NCBI RefSeq assembly: GCF_025336545.1
Contig: NZ_JAODBU010000004.1
Location: forward strand, 1-64,000
Origin: Eubacterium_U album
GTDB lineage: Bacteria > Bacillota > Clostridia > Lachnospirales > Lachnospiraceae
Length of the DNA: 64,000 nt
Direction: 5' to 3'
Below the pieces are notes generated by a model, which was not told where the DNA came from, did not search any database, and saw only the letters and a list, made by a program, of their open reading frames with translations. Made by a program: the position numbers and the translations under genes. Below, in pieces: positions 28,493 to 37,560 of this stretch. Positions within the stretch are counted from its first letter, which is position 1; the number at the start of each line of letters is the position of its first letter.

Positions 28493-29122
28493 ATGAAAGT
28501 ACTACTGGGAACAACTAATCCGTCAAAGGTAAAGAGGTTTTCTAAACTGTTAGAAAATTGTGATATAGAATTTATAACATTAAAAGATTTAGAGATAGAA
28601 GATGAACCGGATGAGACAGGAAAAACGCCGGAAGAAAATGCAATATGCAAAGCAGGATATTATGGCAAATATTTTGACTTGGTGATTTGTAATGATTCGG
28701 GATTGTATTTTGAGGAACTAAGTTTAGAAGATGAGAGACAACCGGGATTAAATGTTAGGACTCCAATGGGAATGAACAGATTATCAGATGAAGAAATGAT
28801 TGAGTATTATTCAAATCTTATAGGAGAGCTTGGAGGAAAGGTATCTGCCTATTACCTGGACGGTATAGCTGTTTATAACAATGGTAGGATTTCATCATTT
28901 ATGGATAGAGAGTCAGCAAAAAATGTAGGGGCTTTTTATATGATAGATAAAGCATCAACTAAAAGATTTGAGGGCTGGCCACTTGATTCTTTGTCAATTA
29001 GTAAAGAGACAGGAAGATATTTTGTTGATGGCAGTGATTCTGAAAGTAAGGAAAATATAATATATGGCGAGTATGAAAAGAGAATAGTAGGATTTTTAAA
29101 GGAAGCATTGGGGATAAAATAA
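28493..29122 (+). CDS. RdgB/HAM1-like XTP/dITP pyrophosphatase
   Basis: 209 residues. TTNPSKVKRF at the N-terminus is the nucleotide-binding signature, and NDSGLYFEEL holds the catalytic acid. The family hydrolyses non-canonical purine NTPs. The sequence is divergent after residue 100, so substrate preference is uncertain. RBS AAAGGAGAG. Confidence 0.85.
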   Translation: MKVLLGTTNPSKVKRFSKLLENCDIEFITLKDLEIEDEPDETGKTPEENAICKAGYYGKYFDLVICNDSGLYFEELSLEDERQPGLNVRTPMGMNRLSDEEMIEYYSNLIGELGGKVSAYYLDGIAVYNNGRISSFMDRESAKNVGAFYMIDKASTKRFEGWPLDSLSISKETGRYFVDGSDSESKENIIYGEYEKRIVGFLKEALGIK

Positions 29123-29154
29123 GTATGATATCCAGCAATTCGGATAGCAATTGC

Positions 29155-29184
29155 TGACAGTACTATATAAATCTGTGTTATAAT
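29155..29184 (+). promoter_or_regulatory. Possible promoter of the Fic gene
   Basis: TATAAT at 29179-29184 is preceded by TGACAG at 29155-29160 (18-nt spacing, poor -35). A 10-bp palindrome AGCAATTGCT overlaps the -35 side. Confidence 0.4.
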
Positions 29185-29217
29185 GTGTATGGAAAAGAGG
29201 AAAAGGTGCGTATTACA

Positions 29218-29886
29218 ATGTCAAAATTTAAAGATAAATTTCATCTATCTCCTGAACAGAGTCTAATTTTTGCAAAGAAAAGAATGGATGAAAACATATA
29301 TTGTGGAATGAAAATGGAAAACAGAGCAGTAACTTTTCCGCAAACACAGACAATTTTAAATGGTGTGAATGTTCCAAATGTACAACTTGACGATATTCAG
29401 GCAATTTTGAACATGCGTGATGCATGGAAATTTCTTTTAAATACGGTAAATGAAGAAGTTACATTTGATTATTGGTGTAAGTTGAATGGATATATTGCGA
29501 GAAATGAAGCTTTGGAATGGGGAAAACTACGGACAGGAACAGTTGGTATTTCAGGAACGGATTATGAGCCTCCGGTTCCAGAGAAAGAGAAAACAATAGA
29601 AGAATTGAAAAATATTTTGAATGATGCAAATGCTTCTGCTACAGATAAAGCATTAGAAGCATTTACATGGGGAGCAAGAGGACAGTTCTTCTGGGATGGC
29701 AATAAACGTACTAGTTTATTGCTTGCAAATAAGATTTTGGTTTCTTCAGGTGCAGGGATTATGACTATTACGGATAAATATATGGAACAGTTTAATTCAC
29801 TATTATTTGAGTATTACAATACTGGAGAAAACAGAGAGTTGAAACAATTTTTATATGACAATGCAATTTTAGGATTAACTATTTAA
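29218..29886 (+). CDS. Fic-fold protein lacking the catalytic His
   Basis: 222 residues from ATG 29218. The core helix reads GARGQFFWDGNKRTSL: the FxDGNKR part of the Fic motif is intact, but the His-Pro before it is replaced by Gln-Phe. Canonical Fic enzymes need that His to transfer AMP or other groups. This may be a His-less subfamily, with another activity or none. A 29-codon frame and a membrane protein gene follow closely. Confidence 0.82.
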   Translation: MSKFKDKFHLSPEQSLIFAKKRMDENIYCGMKMENRAVTFPQTQTILNGVNVPNVQLDDIQAILNMRDAWKFLLNTVNEEVTFDYWCKLNGYIARNEALEWGKLRTGTVGISGTDYEPPVPEKEKTIEELKNILNDANASATDKALEAFTWGARGQFFWDGNKRTSLLLANKILVSSGAGIMTITDKYMEQFNSLLFEYYNTGENRELKQFLYDNAILGLTI

Positions 29887-29933
29887 ACAAAATATAAACT
29901 ATCGACTTTCGATACGAGAGGAGGAAAAGAAAA

Positions 29934-30023
29934 GTGCTTGATTTAGATGGCGTGTATCGGTTTTTATCAAAAAGTGATTTAAAATTATTATTACAGCAGG
30001 TACTTATCAGAAATAATGAATAA
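29934..30023 (+). CDS. Possible small peptide (29 aa) between the Fic gene and a membrane gene
   Basis: A GTG start lies 9 nt after GAGGAGG, the strongest RBS nearby, and the frame overlaps the next gene's ATG by 8 nt. The peptide begins VLDLDGVYRFLSKSDL and is helical in character. It could be a small partner of the Fic protein or just a leader coupling translation of the membrane gene. Confidence 0.4.
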   Translation: MLDLDGVYRFLSKSDLKLLLQQVLIRNNE

Positions 30024-30483
30024 AAATAAAAATTTAGTATTTGATGAATTAACAGAAGAAGACAAAAAAGAATACAGAGAACTAGGAAAAGAGTCATTAA
30101 AAATTAGATTAATTATATTTTTAATTTCCATATTAGTATTTCTTTTATATACATATGGGTTGTATAAAGAAAAATCATATATTCTAATTGTAATATTTTC
30201 AATATTATACATTTCCTGCATCTGGGGTGGATATGTCTTGTATTTTTTATTCCCTCCAATAGGGATAAAATATGGACGAATATCAAAGAAAACTTATAAA
30301 AAGACAGGAAAGTATTCTGCTGCTGTATATAATGTATATTTTCCAAAGGAAAGAAAAAGTATGAAAGATATATGGATTATACCGACAAAGAAATATCCAG
30401 CGCCGATGGTTAAAGATGAGGTTAAGGTTGTAAAAACTAAATTTGGAAAATTTTATACATATGTGGTGGGAAGGGGTAAATGA
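30016..30483 (+). CDS. Two-span membrane protein of unknown function
   Basis: 155 residues. A charged N-terminus, two membrane segments (about 31-48 and 54-80) and a basic C-terminal domain (KYGRISKKTYKKTGKY, then WIIPTKKYPAPMV). No family recognised. The start sits inside the preceding small frame, suggesting coupling to the Fic gene transcript. Confidence 0.65.
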   Translation: MNKNKNLVFDELTEEDKKEYRELGKESLKIRLIIFLISILVFLLYTYGLYKEKSYILIVIFSILYISCIWGGYVLYFLFPPIGIKYGRISKKTYKKTGKYSAAVYNVYFPKERKSMKDIWIIPTKKYPAPMVKDEVKVVKTKFGKFYTYVVGRGK

Positions 30484-31388
30484 AAATAAGTGTGAAATTA
30501 GTAGATGTAAAAAGTTTAAATAAAGTGCAGGATAAAATATTGAAAATGATAGAAATATAGTTTTGCAATTATATGAGCAAGGTATTGCTTATGAGGCAGA
30601 CATTGATAGAAAAGATGGAAGTATCGATACAGATACTATTAAACAAGAAGATAGTTATACTAAACTAACAAAAGTAAGAAAAGATAACTTTAGGTAGTAA
30701 TAACAAACCAGCAAGAAAGACAACTATTGCAGGTGGGACAATTGATTTAAACGGCCATATATTAGATTTAAATGGTTATGACGTTACTGTAAATGGTGAC
30801 CTTAAGATTATCGATAGTAGTAAAGAAAAAACAGGTGCTTTAAATAGCACAGGTGAAACACCTTATTTTGATTTTAATAATAAATTAGTATTAGACGGCA
30901 TTAAGAGTAACAATGTAGATTTTTATGAAAATAAGACTAACCAGAGTGAAATTGAAGTTTACAATTCAGAAGTATATTACATACATAGAATAGGAAAACG
31001 TTTAAAATCAGCTATTATTAAAGACACAAAAACAGACAAACTTTACATTGATGGTAGAGGATTGGTAGATTCTTCTATAACAATGGAAAATGTGGAAATA
31101 GAAGATACATCAACAGTTGTGCGTTTATATGCACAAAAAGTTAATATGAAGAATGTTGTTTCAGGAACAATGCAGTTAAGTGCTTCTAACGGAATTGTTG
31201 ATAACGCAAAAATAACAAGTACATCAGCAGCATCTTTTGCAGCACTTACAATCAATCTATTATAGAAACAGCATTACTTCAAATGTAACAATTAAGGGCG
31301 GCGAGTTTGTAGGTGGTTCATATGCCATTGACGTTCAGGAAGGACCTTAATAGGAAGGTTCTATTGTAGTAGCTTATTACTTTAAATA
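30480..31388 (+). pseudogene. Decayed beta-helix surface protein gene
   Basis: Translated fragments hop frames: a 26-codon start (30480-30560), then IAYEADIDRKDGSIDTD in another frame, then a long stretch at 30678-31265 (TIAGGTIDLNGHILDLNG, MENVEIEDTSTVVRLYAQ), then NSITSNVTIKGGEFVGGSYA in a third frame, with TAATAG inside the last part. The text is typical of right-handed beta-helix or pectate-lyase-like proteins. At least three frameshifts and tandem stops make it non-functional. Confidence 0.75.
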
Positions 31389-31396
31389 AAAAGATA

Positions 31397-31446
31397 AAAC
31401 TCCGCTAGGAACATTGCATATAAGGCAAATCTCAGTGGAGTTTTTG
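31397..31446 (+). terminator. Terminator after the beta-helix pseudogene
   Basis: AAACTCCGCT and AGTGGAGTTT pair across a 29-nt loop and are followed by TTGTTTG. Confidence 0.6.
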
Positions 31447-31579
31447 TTTGGAATTTTAGGAAGATGAATAGTATAATGGTATGTAAGGGATCAGTTTGTG
31501 AAAAAAATTGAAAATTCAGATGGTATAATATAGCTAGTTGTAGCCTGCAAATAAAAATGAAGGGGAATCAACAAAACAA

Positions 31580-31801
31580 ATGACAATTGAAGAAAAATTA
31601 GAAAAATATAGAGATGAATTTTTAGAATGTAAAACTCCAGAAGCATTTTTGGCATGGGGAAGAAAATGGAGAGAATTGATTACTGATGAAGAAATGGCTG
31701 ACAAGGAAATGGTAGATTCTATTTTGGGAAAGGAATTCGAAGAACATATGTTATACATAATACATCTCATAGGAACAAGCCCGGATATGATAATTAATTA
31801 G
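31580..31801 (+). CDS. Hypothetical protein (73 aa)
   Basis: ATG after GAAGGGGAATC. A small acidic, helical, soluble protein (MTIEEKLEKYRDEF; AWGRKWRELITDEEM). No family recognised. Confidence 0.55.
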   Translation: MTIEEKLEKYRDEFLECKTPEAFLAWGRKWRELITDEEMADKEMVDSILGKEFEEHMLYIIHLIGTSPDMIIN

Positions 31802-31854
31802 TTGAGAATTTATAGGAAAAAATAGTAAAGTTAAAATATTTTAGAAAAAGAATA

Positions 31855-32061
31855 ATGAAAGATATGAACGAAAAAAATATAAAATTAGAAGAAGAGTTTA
31901 AAAAATTAAAGTTTGAAATGTGGAAAGAAGCAAAAAAGATTCTTGAAACTGAATATCCAAGAAGAGATGGACAATTAGATGGAGAATGCACGGTTCAAAT
32001 GGCAAAACTTCAAAAGAAATATAATATAAAAATAAATGAGTTAAGAGAAAAATATAAATAA
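31855..32061 (+). CDS. Hypothetical charged helical protein (68 aa)
   Basis: 68 residues, highly charged and probably coiled coil (KLEEEFKKLKFEMWKEAKKI, then INELREKYK). There is no clear RBS before the ATG, so the start and reality of the gene are uncertain. Confidence 0.42.
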   Translation: MKDMNEKNIKLEEEFKKLKFEMWKEAKKILETEYPRRDGQLDGECTVQMAKLQKKYNIKINELREKYK

Positions 32062-32126
32062 TATAACAACATAATTTTCTTAAATATTTATAAACGAGAA
32101 AAATGATGTGCAGATGTAAATCATAA

Positions 32127-32182
32127 AATAAGAATGTAGGAATGATGACGTATAAAAATGTCGGAAAAACTACATTCTTATT
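32127..32182. terminator. Inverted repeat with long loop
   Basis: AATAAGAATGTAG (32127-32139) pairs exactly with 32170-32182 and is followed by TTTATAATTT. A further TACATTCTTA lies at 32205-32214. It may end the two small genes upstream. Confidence 0.5.
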
Positions 32183-32282
32183 TTATAATTTGCACTATCG
32201 TACATTCTTAAAATTTACTATGAAAAGAGATGAGCAAAAAAACAAACAATAATATGTTATCATAGCATTGTGAGGTGCGAAT

Positions 32283-33461
32283 ATGAAATATAAAAATGCG
32301 AAAGATATTTTCCCGGATGAGATACTAAGAGAAATTATGAAATATGTAGATGGACAATATATTTACATACCGAAGAAGAAAGAAAATAACGATAAAGTTA
32401 TAACAGAATACAGACAGGAAATAGACATAAGAAACTCAAAAATATATGAGCATTACCTTATAGGTATGAAGTATTCTGAAATTGCAAAAATGTATTGTTT
32501 ATCAGAAAAAAGTGTTAGAAGAATAGTATTAAATGAAAAAAAGAAAATGGAGCAGAAACAAGTGAACGTACAACAGGTAATGACGAAATATGGTATTGAA
32601 TGTGATATAAAACAAATTTACAGCACAGCTTGGAACATTGGTGATGAATTTGTTTTAAAAAAATATGTGAATTTTGAGGAATTAAAGAGAAATGTAGAAG
32701 TTTTGAGCATTTTGTATAGTGAGCAAATTCCAGTGCCTAAAATAATAGCCACTCCAAATAATGAAAAATATTTAAAAGATAAAGAAAATTATTGGCTTCT
32801 TACAACTAAACTAAAAGGATGCAATATAGTTAATGTTAATAAATGCAATGAACAATGGTTTTTCAAAATGGGCGAGATTATTGCAAGATTGCATCTGGCA
32901 TTTGATGAATGTGAAGGAAAAATCAAATGTTGGAATAATAGTTTGTTAGGAGAAATGGAAAGCTGGATTAGAAAAAACATATATGAGTATGACAAAAAAA
33001 TTATCGATAAAAACGAGTTTGAAGATATTATAAAAGAACTTAGATTGGTAGATAAAGATTTATCCTATGGGCTTATACATAGAGATGTACATTTAGGAAA
33101 TTTTTTGTTTTATAACAATGAATTTTCAGGATACGTAGATTTTGATTTGAGTCAAAAGAACATCAGAATATTTGATTTATGTTATTTTATGCTTGGTTTA
33201 TTATTAGAAGATGAAGAAAACAAAGTCGATGAAAAGCAGTGGTTTCAATATTTAAAAAACTTGGTAAAAGGATATGCATCTGTAATTCCAATTTCAACCA
33301 TTGAGAGGGAAAGTATACCGTTAGTTATGGAATGCATAGAGTTACTGTTTGTAGCGTATTTCATAGGAGAAAAAGATGAGCGAGCCATGAGAGATTCGTT
33401 AAAACTGTATGAATTTTGTAAAGACAATTGCAATAAAATAAAAAGAAGTGTGCAGTTGTAA
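32283..33461 (+). CDS. CD3324/Mor-like HTH domain fused to an APH-type kinase
   Basis: 392 residues. Residues 1-95 resemble CD3324-type small DNA-binding proteins (YKNAKDIFPDEILREIMKYV, GQYIYIPKK, YSEIAKMYCLSEKSVRRI). Residues about 100-392 form an aminoglycoside-phosphotransferase-fold kinase with the Brenner motif LIHRDVHLGNFLFYN and the DFG-like Asp in GYVDFDL. It may phosphorylate a small molecule or act as a regulated transcription factor. Reliable substrate assignment is not possible. A terminator follows. Confidence 0.8.
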   Translation: MKYKNAKDIFPDEILREIMKYVDGQYIYIPKKKENNDKVITEYRQEIDIRNSKIYEHYLIGMKYSEIAKMYCLSEKSVRRIVLNEKKKMEQKQVNVQQVMTKYGIECDIKQIYSTAWNIGDEFVLKKYVNFEELKRNVEVLSILYSEQIPVPKIIATPNNEKYLKDKENYWLLTTKLKGCNIVNVNKCNEQWFFKMGEIIARLHLAFDECEGKIKCWNNSLLGEMESWIRKNIYEYDKKIIDKNEFEDIIKELRLVDKDLSYGLIHRDVHLGNFLFYNNEFSGYVDFDLSQKNIRIFDLCYFMLGLLLEDEENKVDEKQWFQYLKNLVKGYASVIPISTIERESIPLVMECIELLFVAYFIGEKDERAMRDSLKLYEFCKDNCNKIKRSVQL

Positions 33462-33489
33462 AATGTAGTACTTAGATGAATGTGTTAAT

Positions 33490-33527
33490 AAAACAGGATT
33501 AATCGGAAAGATTAGTTCTGTTTTTTA
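33490..33527 (+). terminator. Terminator after the HTH-kinase gene
   Basis: AAACAGGATTAATC and GATTAGTTCTGTTT pair around GGAAA, followed by TTTATTATT. Confidence 0.8.
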
Positions 33528-33593
33528 TTATTAACAGACTATTAAAAAGTATAAAAAACAGGAAATATTAATGAAAAAGAATATTAAATATGA

Positions 33594-33622
33594 TTGACAT
33601 AGGAAAAAATAAATTATATTAT
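33594..33622 (+). promoter_or_regulatory. Promoter of the AbiE-type operon
   Basis: TTGACA (33594-33599) and TATTAT (33617-33622) with 17-nt spacing, 54 nt before the first ATG. Confidence 0.7.
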
Positions 33623-33675
33623 TATACTTAACAAAATAGAAAGAGATAATCTAAAATATTAAGGAAACAAAAATT

Positions 33676-34308
33676 ATGCTATATGATTATATAATAAGTA
33701 ATTATAAAGAAGGAGAACCTATATTTTTTTCAGATATTTTTATAGAAGGAGTCTCCCGTTCTGCTGTAAATCAGCAAATGAAGTCATTATGTAATAAAGG
33801 ACTGATAAAAAAGTACGATAAAGGAATTTATTATATTCCAAAGAAGACGATGCTTAAAGCAACAGTTGGACCTAGTGCAGATATGGTGGCTCGATATCGC
33901 TTTGTTACAAAGGGTGAAGAAATATTTGGGTATTATAGTGGAAATTCTTTTGCAAATCAGTTAGGTATATCAATGCAGGTACCTAGAAAAATAGAAATTG
34001 TCAGTAATAATTCGAATTCATCTCCAAGGGAGATTGAAATTGGTGGTAGAAAGTTTTTGATAAGGAAGTCATCTATAGTTATAAATAGGGAGAATGTATA
34101 TGTTTTGCAATTACTTGAATTGTTAAAAAATATAGAAGTTTATATGGACGGATCATATGATGAAGCAAGAGTAAAGATTGAGGAATATATTGATATTCAT
34201 GATATACGAAAAGAAAGTGTGAACAGATATATAAGAGAGTTTCCTATTAATGTTTTTAAAAATTATTACGAATTGGGGTTGGACAATGTATTTGCACAAA
34301 GAAAATAA
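33676..34308 (+). CDS. AbiEi-like antitoxin (DUF6088-type)
   Basis: 210 residues. An N-terminal winged helix (about 1-60: FSDIFIEGVSRSAVNQQMKS, then KYDKGIYYIPKK) is followed by an AbiEi-type C-terminal domain. In type IV AbiE systems this protein represses the operon and counters the AbiEii nucleotidyltransferase. The next gene overlaps its end by 23 nt, as expected for the pair. Confidence 0.85.
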   Translation: MLYDYIISNYKEGEPIFFSDIFIEGVSRSAVNQQMKSLCNKGLIKKYDKGIYYIPKKTMLKATVGPSADMVARYRFVTKGEEIFGYYSGNSFANQLGISMQVPRKIEIVSNNSNSSPREIEIGGRKFLIRKSSIVINRENVYVLQLLELLKNIEVYMDGSYDEARVKIEEYIDIHDIRKESVNRYIREFPINVFKNYYELGLDNVFAQRK

Positions 34309-35224
34309 AGAACTATTTAGAGACATTATATCAATTGTTTCAGAGCGTAAGAATGTTACAACAGATATAGTAGAAAAAGATTATTATGTAACAATGATTT
34401 TATATTTATTATCTCAAAAAGAGATAGAGATAATATTCAAAGGAGGAACTTCTTTATCTAAAGCATATGGTGTTATTGATCGATTTTCTGAGGATATAGA
34501 TATTACGTTTAAAGAACATTTGGGGGAGAGTAGAAGAAAAAAATTGAAGTATAACATACTGAAACCTATAGCTGAAGATTTAGAAATAGAAATAAAAAAT
34601 TGGAAAGATATTGAAAGTGATAAAAACTATAATCATTATGATTTTTATTATAATTCTGTTAGTGATAATAGTAACTTTTCCGGACTGTCTCCTTTCATTA
34701 AGTTAGAAACAGCGTTGATGTCTTATTCTTTTCCAACGGAAAGAAGACAAATAAGTAATTACATATATGATACGCTAAAAAATGAAGAACCTGAGTTAAT
34801 AAAGAAATATAATTTAATACCGTTTGAAATGAGTGTTCAATGTATAAATAGAACACTTGCGGATAAAATATTTGCCGTATGCGATTATTATTTGCATGGA
34901 AAAGCACAAAGAAACTCCAGACATTTATATGACATATTTAAGTTATTAAATTATGTTGAAATTGATGAAGAATTTATAGATGTAACAATGTCTATGAGTA
35001 TTTCACCTTCTGAGTTTGAAAAAATTCAAACAATGGTATTTAATAAATCGCTTGAGTCAAAATTGAAGAATATGTTTAAACATAGAGCGGATGGACGTAG
35101 ATTATATGCAAGAGAAAACATTGTTGAAGCAGCAATTTTAGTAGTAATAAAAGAACGCCCAAAAATTTATGATGAAGATGTTATTAATGGGGTTGTTCAA
35201 TTAAGTTATAAAAAGGAGGTATGA
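34286..35224 (+). CDS. AbiEii-like nucleotidyltransferase toxin
   Basis: 312 residues from ATG 34286, inside the antitoxin gene's end. The signature FKGGTSLSKAYG followed by RFSEDIDITF is the DUF1814/AbiEii active site (G-G-[ST] and D-x-D). AbiEii enzymes modify tRNA or similar targets with nucleotides, causing bacteriostasis during phage infection. The SdpI-like gene starts 3 nt after its stop codon. Confidence 0.9.
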   Translation: MYLHKENKELFRDIISIVSERKNVTTDIVEKDYYVTMILYLLSQKEIEIIFKGGTSLSKAYGVIDRFSEDIDITFKEHLGESRRKKLKYNILKPIAEDLEIEIKNWKDIESDKNYNHYDFYYNSVSDNSNFSGLSPFIKLETALMSYSFPTERRQISNYIYDTLKNEEPELIKKYNLIPFEMSVQCINRTLADKIFAVCDYYLHGKAQRNSRHLYDIFKLLNYVEIDEEFIDVTMSMSISPSEFEKIQTMVFNKSLESKLKNMFKHRADGRRLYARENIVEAAILVVIKERPKIYDEDVINGVVQLSYKKEV

Positions 35225-35227
35225 AAA

Positions 35228-35860
35228 ATGACTACACAAGAAAAATATTTAGTTTCATTTACAACTTCACATGTTATCAGTAGTTTGATATTTGCAAAAG
35301 AAATGAAATTTAATTTGCCATTTCTGATGTATGTTTTTATATTTGTGCCAGTGGCGATAATGATTGCATCGCATATATTATACAAACGAATAAAGTCAAA
35401 ATTATTTTACATATTATCGTTTGTAATATTAGCAGGATGTATGGGTGCGTTTTGGATAAATGGAAATGTTACAAAAAACATATTTTTATACAAGCCGTCT
35501 TATGGTTGCATTGTGTATTTGATTATAATGATTGTAGCAGCAGTAGTTATGCCATTTACCAGTGAAAATGGATTTTTTGGAATTAGAATTCAGCAAACAA
35601 TGGATTATCCTGAAGTTTGGAGGAGGACACATATATTTACTTCTGTATTGTTAAGTTTTGTAATTTTGCCAACAATTATTTCAATAAATCATGTTGAACA
35701 GACTTTAAGTTTTGTTATCTGTAATATCTTTTTGATTGGGCCGTTGATAATAGGGATTATTTACGCTGTAATTATTACAATACCAATTGAAAAAATAGAG
35801 AAAGAACAACTTGCAAAAGAACTTGAAAGGCAAATCAAGAAAGAGCAGGGATATCGTTAG
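35228..35860 (+). CDS. SdpI-family membrane protein
   Basis: 210 residues with about six membrane segments. The SdpI hallmark FFGIRIQQTMDYPEVWRRTH lies near residues 117-136. Bacillus SdpI is an immunity/signal protein for the SdpC toxin. Here it directly follows the AbiE pair; no SdpC-like toxin is seen. RBS AAAAGGAGG. Confidence 0.82.
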   Translation: MTTQEKYLVSFTTSHVISSLIFAKEMKFNLPFLMYVFIFVPVAIMIASHILYKRIKSKLFYILSFVILAGCMGAFWINGNVTKNIFLYKPSYGCIVYLIIMIVAAVVMPFTSENGFFGIRIQQTMDYPEVWRRTHIFTSVLLSFVILPTIISINHVEQTLSFVICNIFLIGPLIIGIIYAVIITIPIEKIEKEQLAKELERQIKKEQGYR

Positions 35861-35898
35861 AGAATTTTCACAATAATGTTAACAGAGAAAGTTAGAGA

Positions 35899-37047
35899 AT
35901 GTCTATGGATGAATTATATTTCTATGATTGTAATTTAAATATAAAAAGTTTCGCAGGAATGTTGGAAAATCCAACACAATGCTATAAATTCTTTTGGCTT
36001 GATTCCATAATGCAGTTGGTTGCAAGAGGAGAAAATGAGTTTACATTTTTGGAAGTTTTTGCGGGCATGATAGCGGATGCATGGTATGCGGTAAAGGAAT
36101 ATCACTTGAGACTAGGTCCAAAATCAGTAGATGGTACAAGTTCTAATCTTTTGGAAAGAGCAGTAAATAAAATTAGCGAAAATGTGGATGTGAAAAATGA
36201 TGAATCAAGGGATATTATCATTGAAAAAATAAAGTGCAACAGTAAATGTGTTAATTCTGAGATGCAGGACTTGGCGAAGAATGTACCGTATAGATTGCTT
36301 TCTTCGTTTGTGAAAGAGTTAGGTGGGAATAATCCATTATGGAGCAAGACTGGAAAACTTATTAGTTATTTTGAAATGATTAATAAGAAAAGATGTTTAC
36401 TGTACACGATAGAGAATGGTAGAGGATTAACTAAAAAGGTTATTATAAATAAGTTGTGGAACAATTTTCTCATCGATAATATGGTTACAATCCGTGGCTG
36501 GATTAAGATGAAAAAAATTAAATATTTGCAGGATAGAAATCCGGGAGTTCCGGGACTTATTTATAAACTTGAATCGGAAAAAGACAAGGAAAGAAAACTT
36601 GAAAATGTTAGAAAGCTTTGGGACTGCGTAATAGATATTAATGGTGTTGGGTTTAAAGATATATATTCAAAGCGACATATAGAGAACAAATATGCGATAG
36701 ATCATTTTATACCATGGTCATATGTTGCCAATGATGAATTGTGGAATTTGATTCCAATGGACGAAAATCTGAATTCTTCCAAGAACAATAAATTGCCGGA
36801 CTGGGACGCTTATTATAAGAAGTTTTGTGATAATCAGTATATTTTAAATGAAACAATTCAGACAAACGAAAAGGCAAGAGAAAAATTTGAAAAATGTAAA
36901 CAACACAATCTTAATTCAATTTGGCCTTTGGAAGAATTATACATACAGAAAATTGAAAAAGAAAGATTTTTCAATGTGCTTTATGGCAGACTTCATCCCA
37001 TATATGAGTCTGCAATGACACAGGGATATGATATATGGAAAAATTGA
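35899..37047 (+). CDS. HNH-domain endonuclease-like protein
   Basis: 382 residues. A large N-terminal domain of unknown fold precedes an HNH core near residues 270-305: YAIDHFIPWSYV, LWNLIPMDENLNSSKNNKLP. The first His and Asn of the motif are present. It could be a stand-alone restriction or defence nuclease given the adjacent AbiE genes. The RBS is weak. Confidence 0.75.
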   Translation: MSMDELYFYDCNLNIKSFAGMLENPTQCYKFFWLDSIMQLVARGENEFTFLEVFAGMIADAWYAVKEYHLRLGPKSVDGTSSNLLERAVNKISENVDVKNDESRDIIIEKIKCNSKCVNSEMQDLAKNVPYRLLSSFVKELGGNNPLWSKTGKLISYFEMINKKRCLLYTIENGRGLTKKVIINKLWNNFLIDNMVTIRGWIKMKKIKYLQDRNPGVPGLIYKLESEKDKERKLENVRKLWDCVIDINGVGFKDIYSKRHIENKYAIDHFIPWSYVANDELWNLIPMDENLNSSKNNKLPDWDAYYKKFCDNQYILNETIQTNEKAREKFEKCKQHNLNSIWPLEELYIQKIEKERFFNVLYGRLHPIYESAMTQGYDIWKN

Positions 37048-37073
37048 AAGGAAAAACATATGAAAAAACGCTA
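37038..37073 (+). repeat. Copy of the M14 carboxypeptidase gene leader
   Basis: Thirty-one bases starting GAAAAATTGAAAGG and running through the ATG are identical to 56582-56612, followed by an A-run one base shorter and then CGCTA in both places. Downstream sequence diverges. It looks like a recombination scar or the remnant of a related secreted-protein gene. Confidence 0.7.
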
Positions 37074-37152
37074 TTCGATGGTCTGCACGTTGTTTGGAGA
37101 GGATGCAGGAAATTGCAGTGCTAGATTATTCAAAGGTAGCATAAAAAGATAA
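37060..37152 (+). pseudogene. 30-codon remnant frame behind the copied leader
   Basis: MKKRYSMVCTLF is followed by 18 more codons. It has the copied GAAAGG RBS but no export signal, and the A-run is one base shorter than at 56604. Probably not a working gene. Confidence 0.4.
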
Positions 37153-37251
37153 AGCAGAAAGAGGAGTGGCTGTAGTAAGCCTATGATATGTAACGGCTCA
37201 GGCAGCTATTGCAGAAAGTGGGAAATAATCGTTTATGGTGTCAAAAGCCCC

Positions 37252-37368
37252 TAAACATCGGCAATTTCACAGTTTCTAAGGACTACTTGAAAGAGTACAA
37301 AAAGTTCGATAAAAACATGAAAAAAGCGGGTAAATGGGAAGACATCAACGTAACGATTACGGTTTGAT
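37252..37368 (+). pseudogene. C-terminal remnant of an unidentified protein
   Basis: One frame reads LNIGNFTVSKDYLKEYKKFD, then GKWEDINVTITV and TGA, with coding-like composition but no start or upstream part. A terminator follows directly. I do not recognise the family. Confidence 0.4.
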
Positions 37369-37379
37369 AAAAATAATCA

Positions 37380-37415
37380 GGGAATCATACTTTTAAAGTA
37401 TGGTTCCCTTTTTGT
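37380..37415 (+). terminator. Terminator in the gene graveyard
   Basis: AGGGAATCATACTTT and AAAGTATGGTTCCCT pair almost perfectly, followed by TTTTGTT. Confidence 0.8.
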
Positions 37416-37475
37416 TATAGCGACGAGGCAAGTGGTCATCAGGCTTGCATGAATGAACATTTGCCGACTGCTAAT

Positions 37476-37510
37476 CAGATACGAGATATGCATAGCGTAT
37501 CTCGTATCTG
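37476..37510. repeat. 13-bp perfect inverted repeat
   Basis: CAGATACGAGATA and TATCTCGTATCTG flank a 9-nt loop. There is no T-run, so it is not an obvious terminator; it may be a recombination or binding site. Confidence 0.6.
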
Positions 37511-37560
37511 TTAAAGGAAAAAATAAGAAAAATTATTAAATCCAGGTTATCAAAAGTAGA

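Noticed and set aside
37190..37230. Text reading TAQAAIAESGK and stop, reminiscent of the C-terminus of ppdK
   Set aside because: Only about ten residues match and the upstream sequence does not resemble ppdK; too weak to claim a ppdK remnant.
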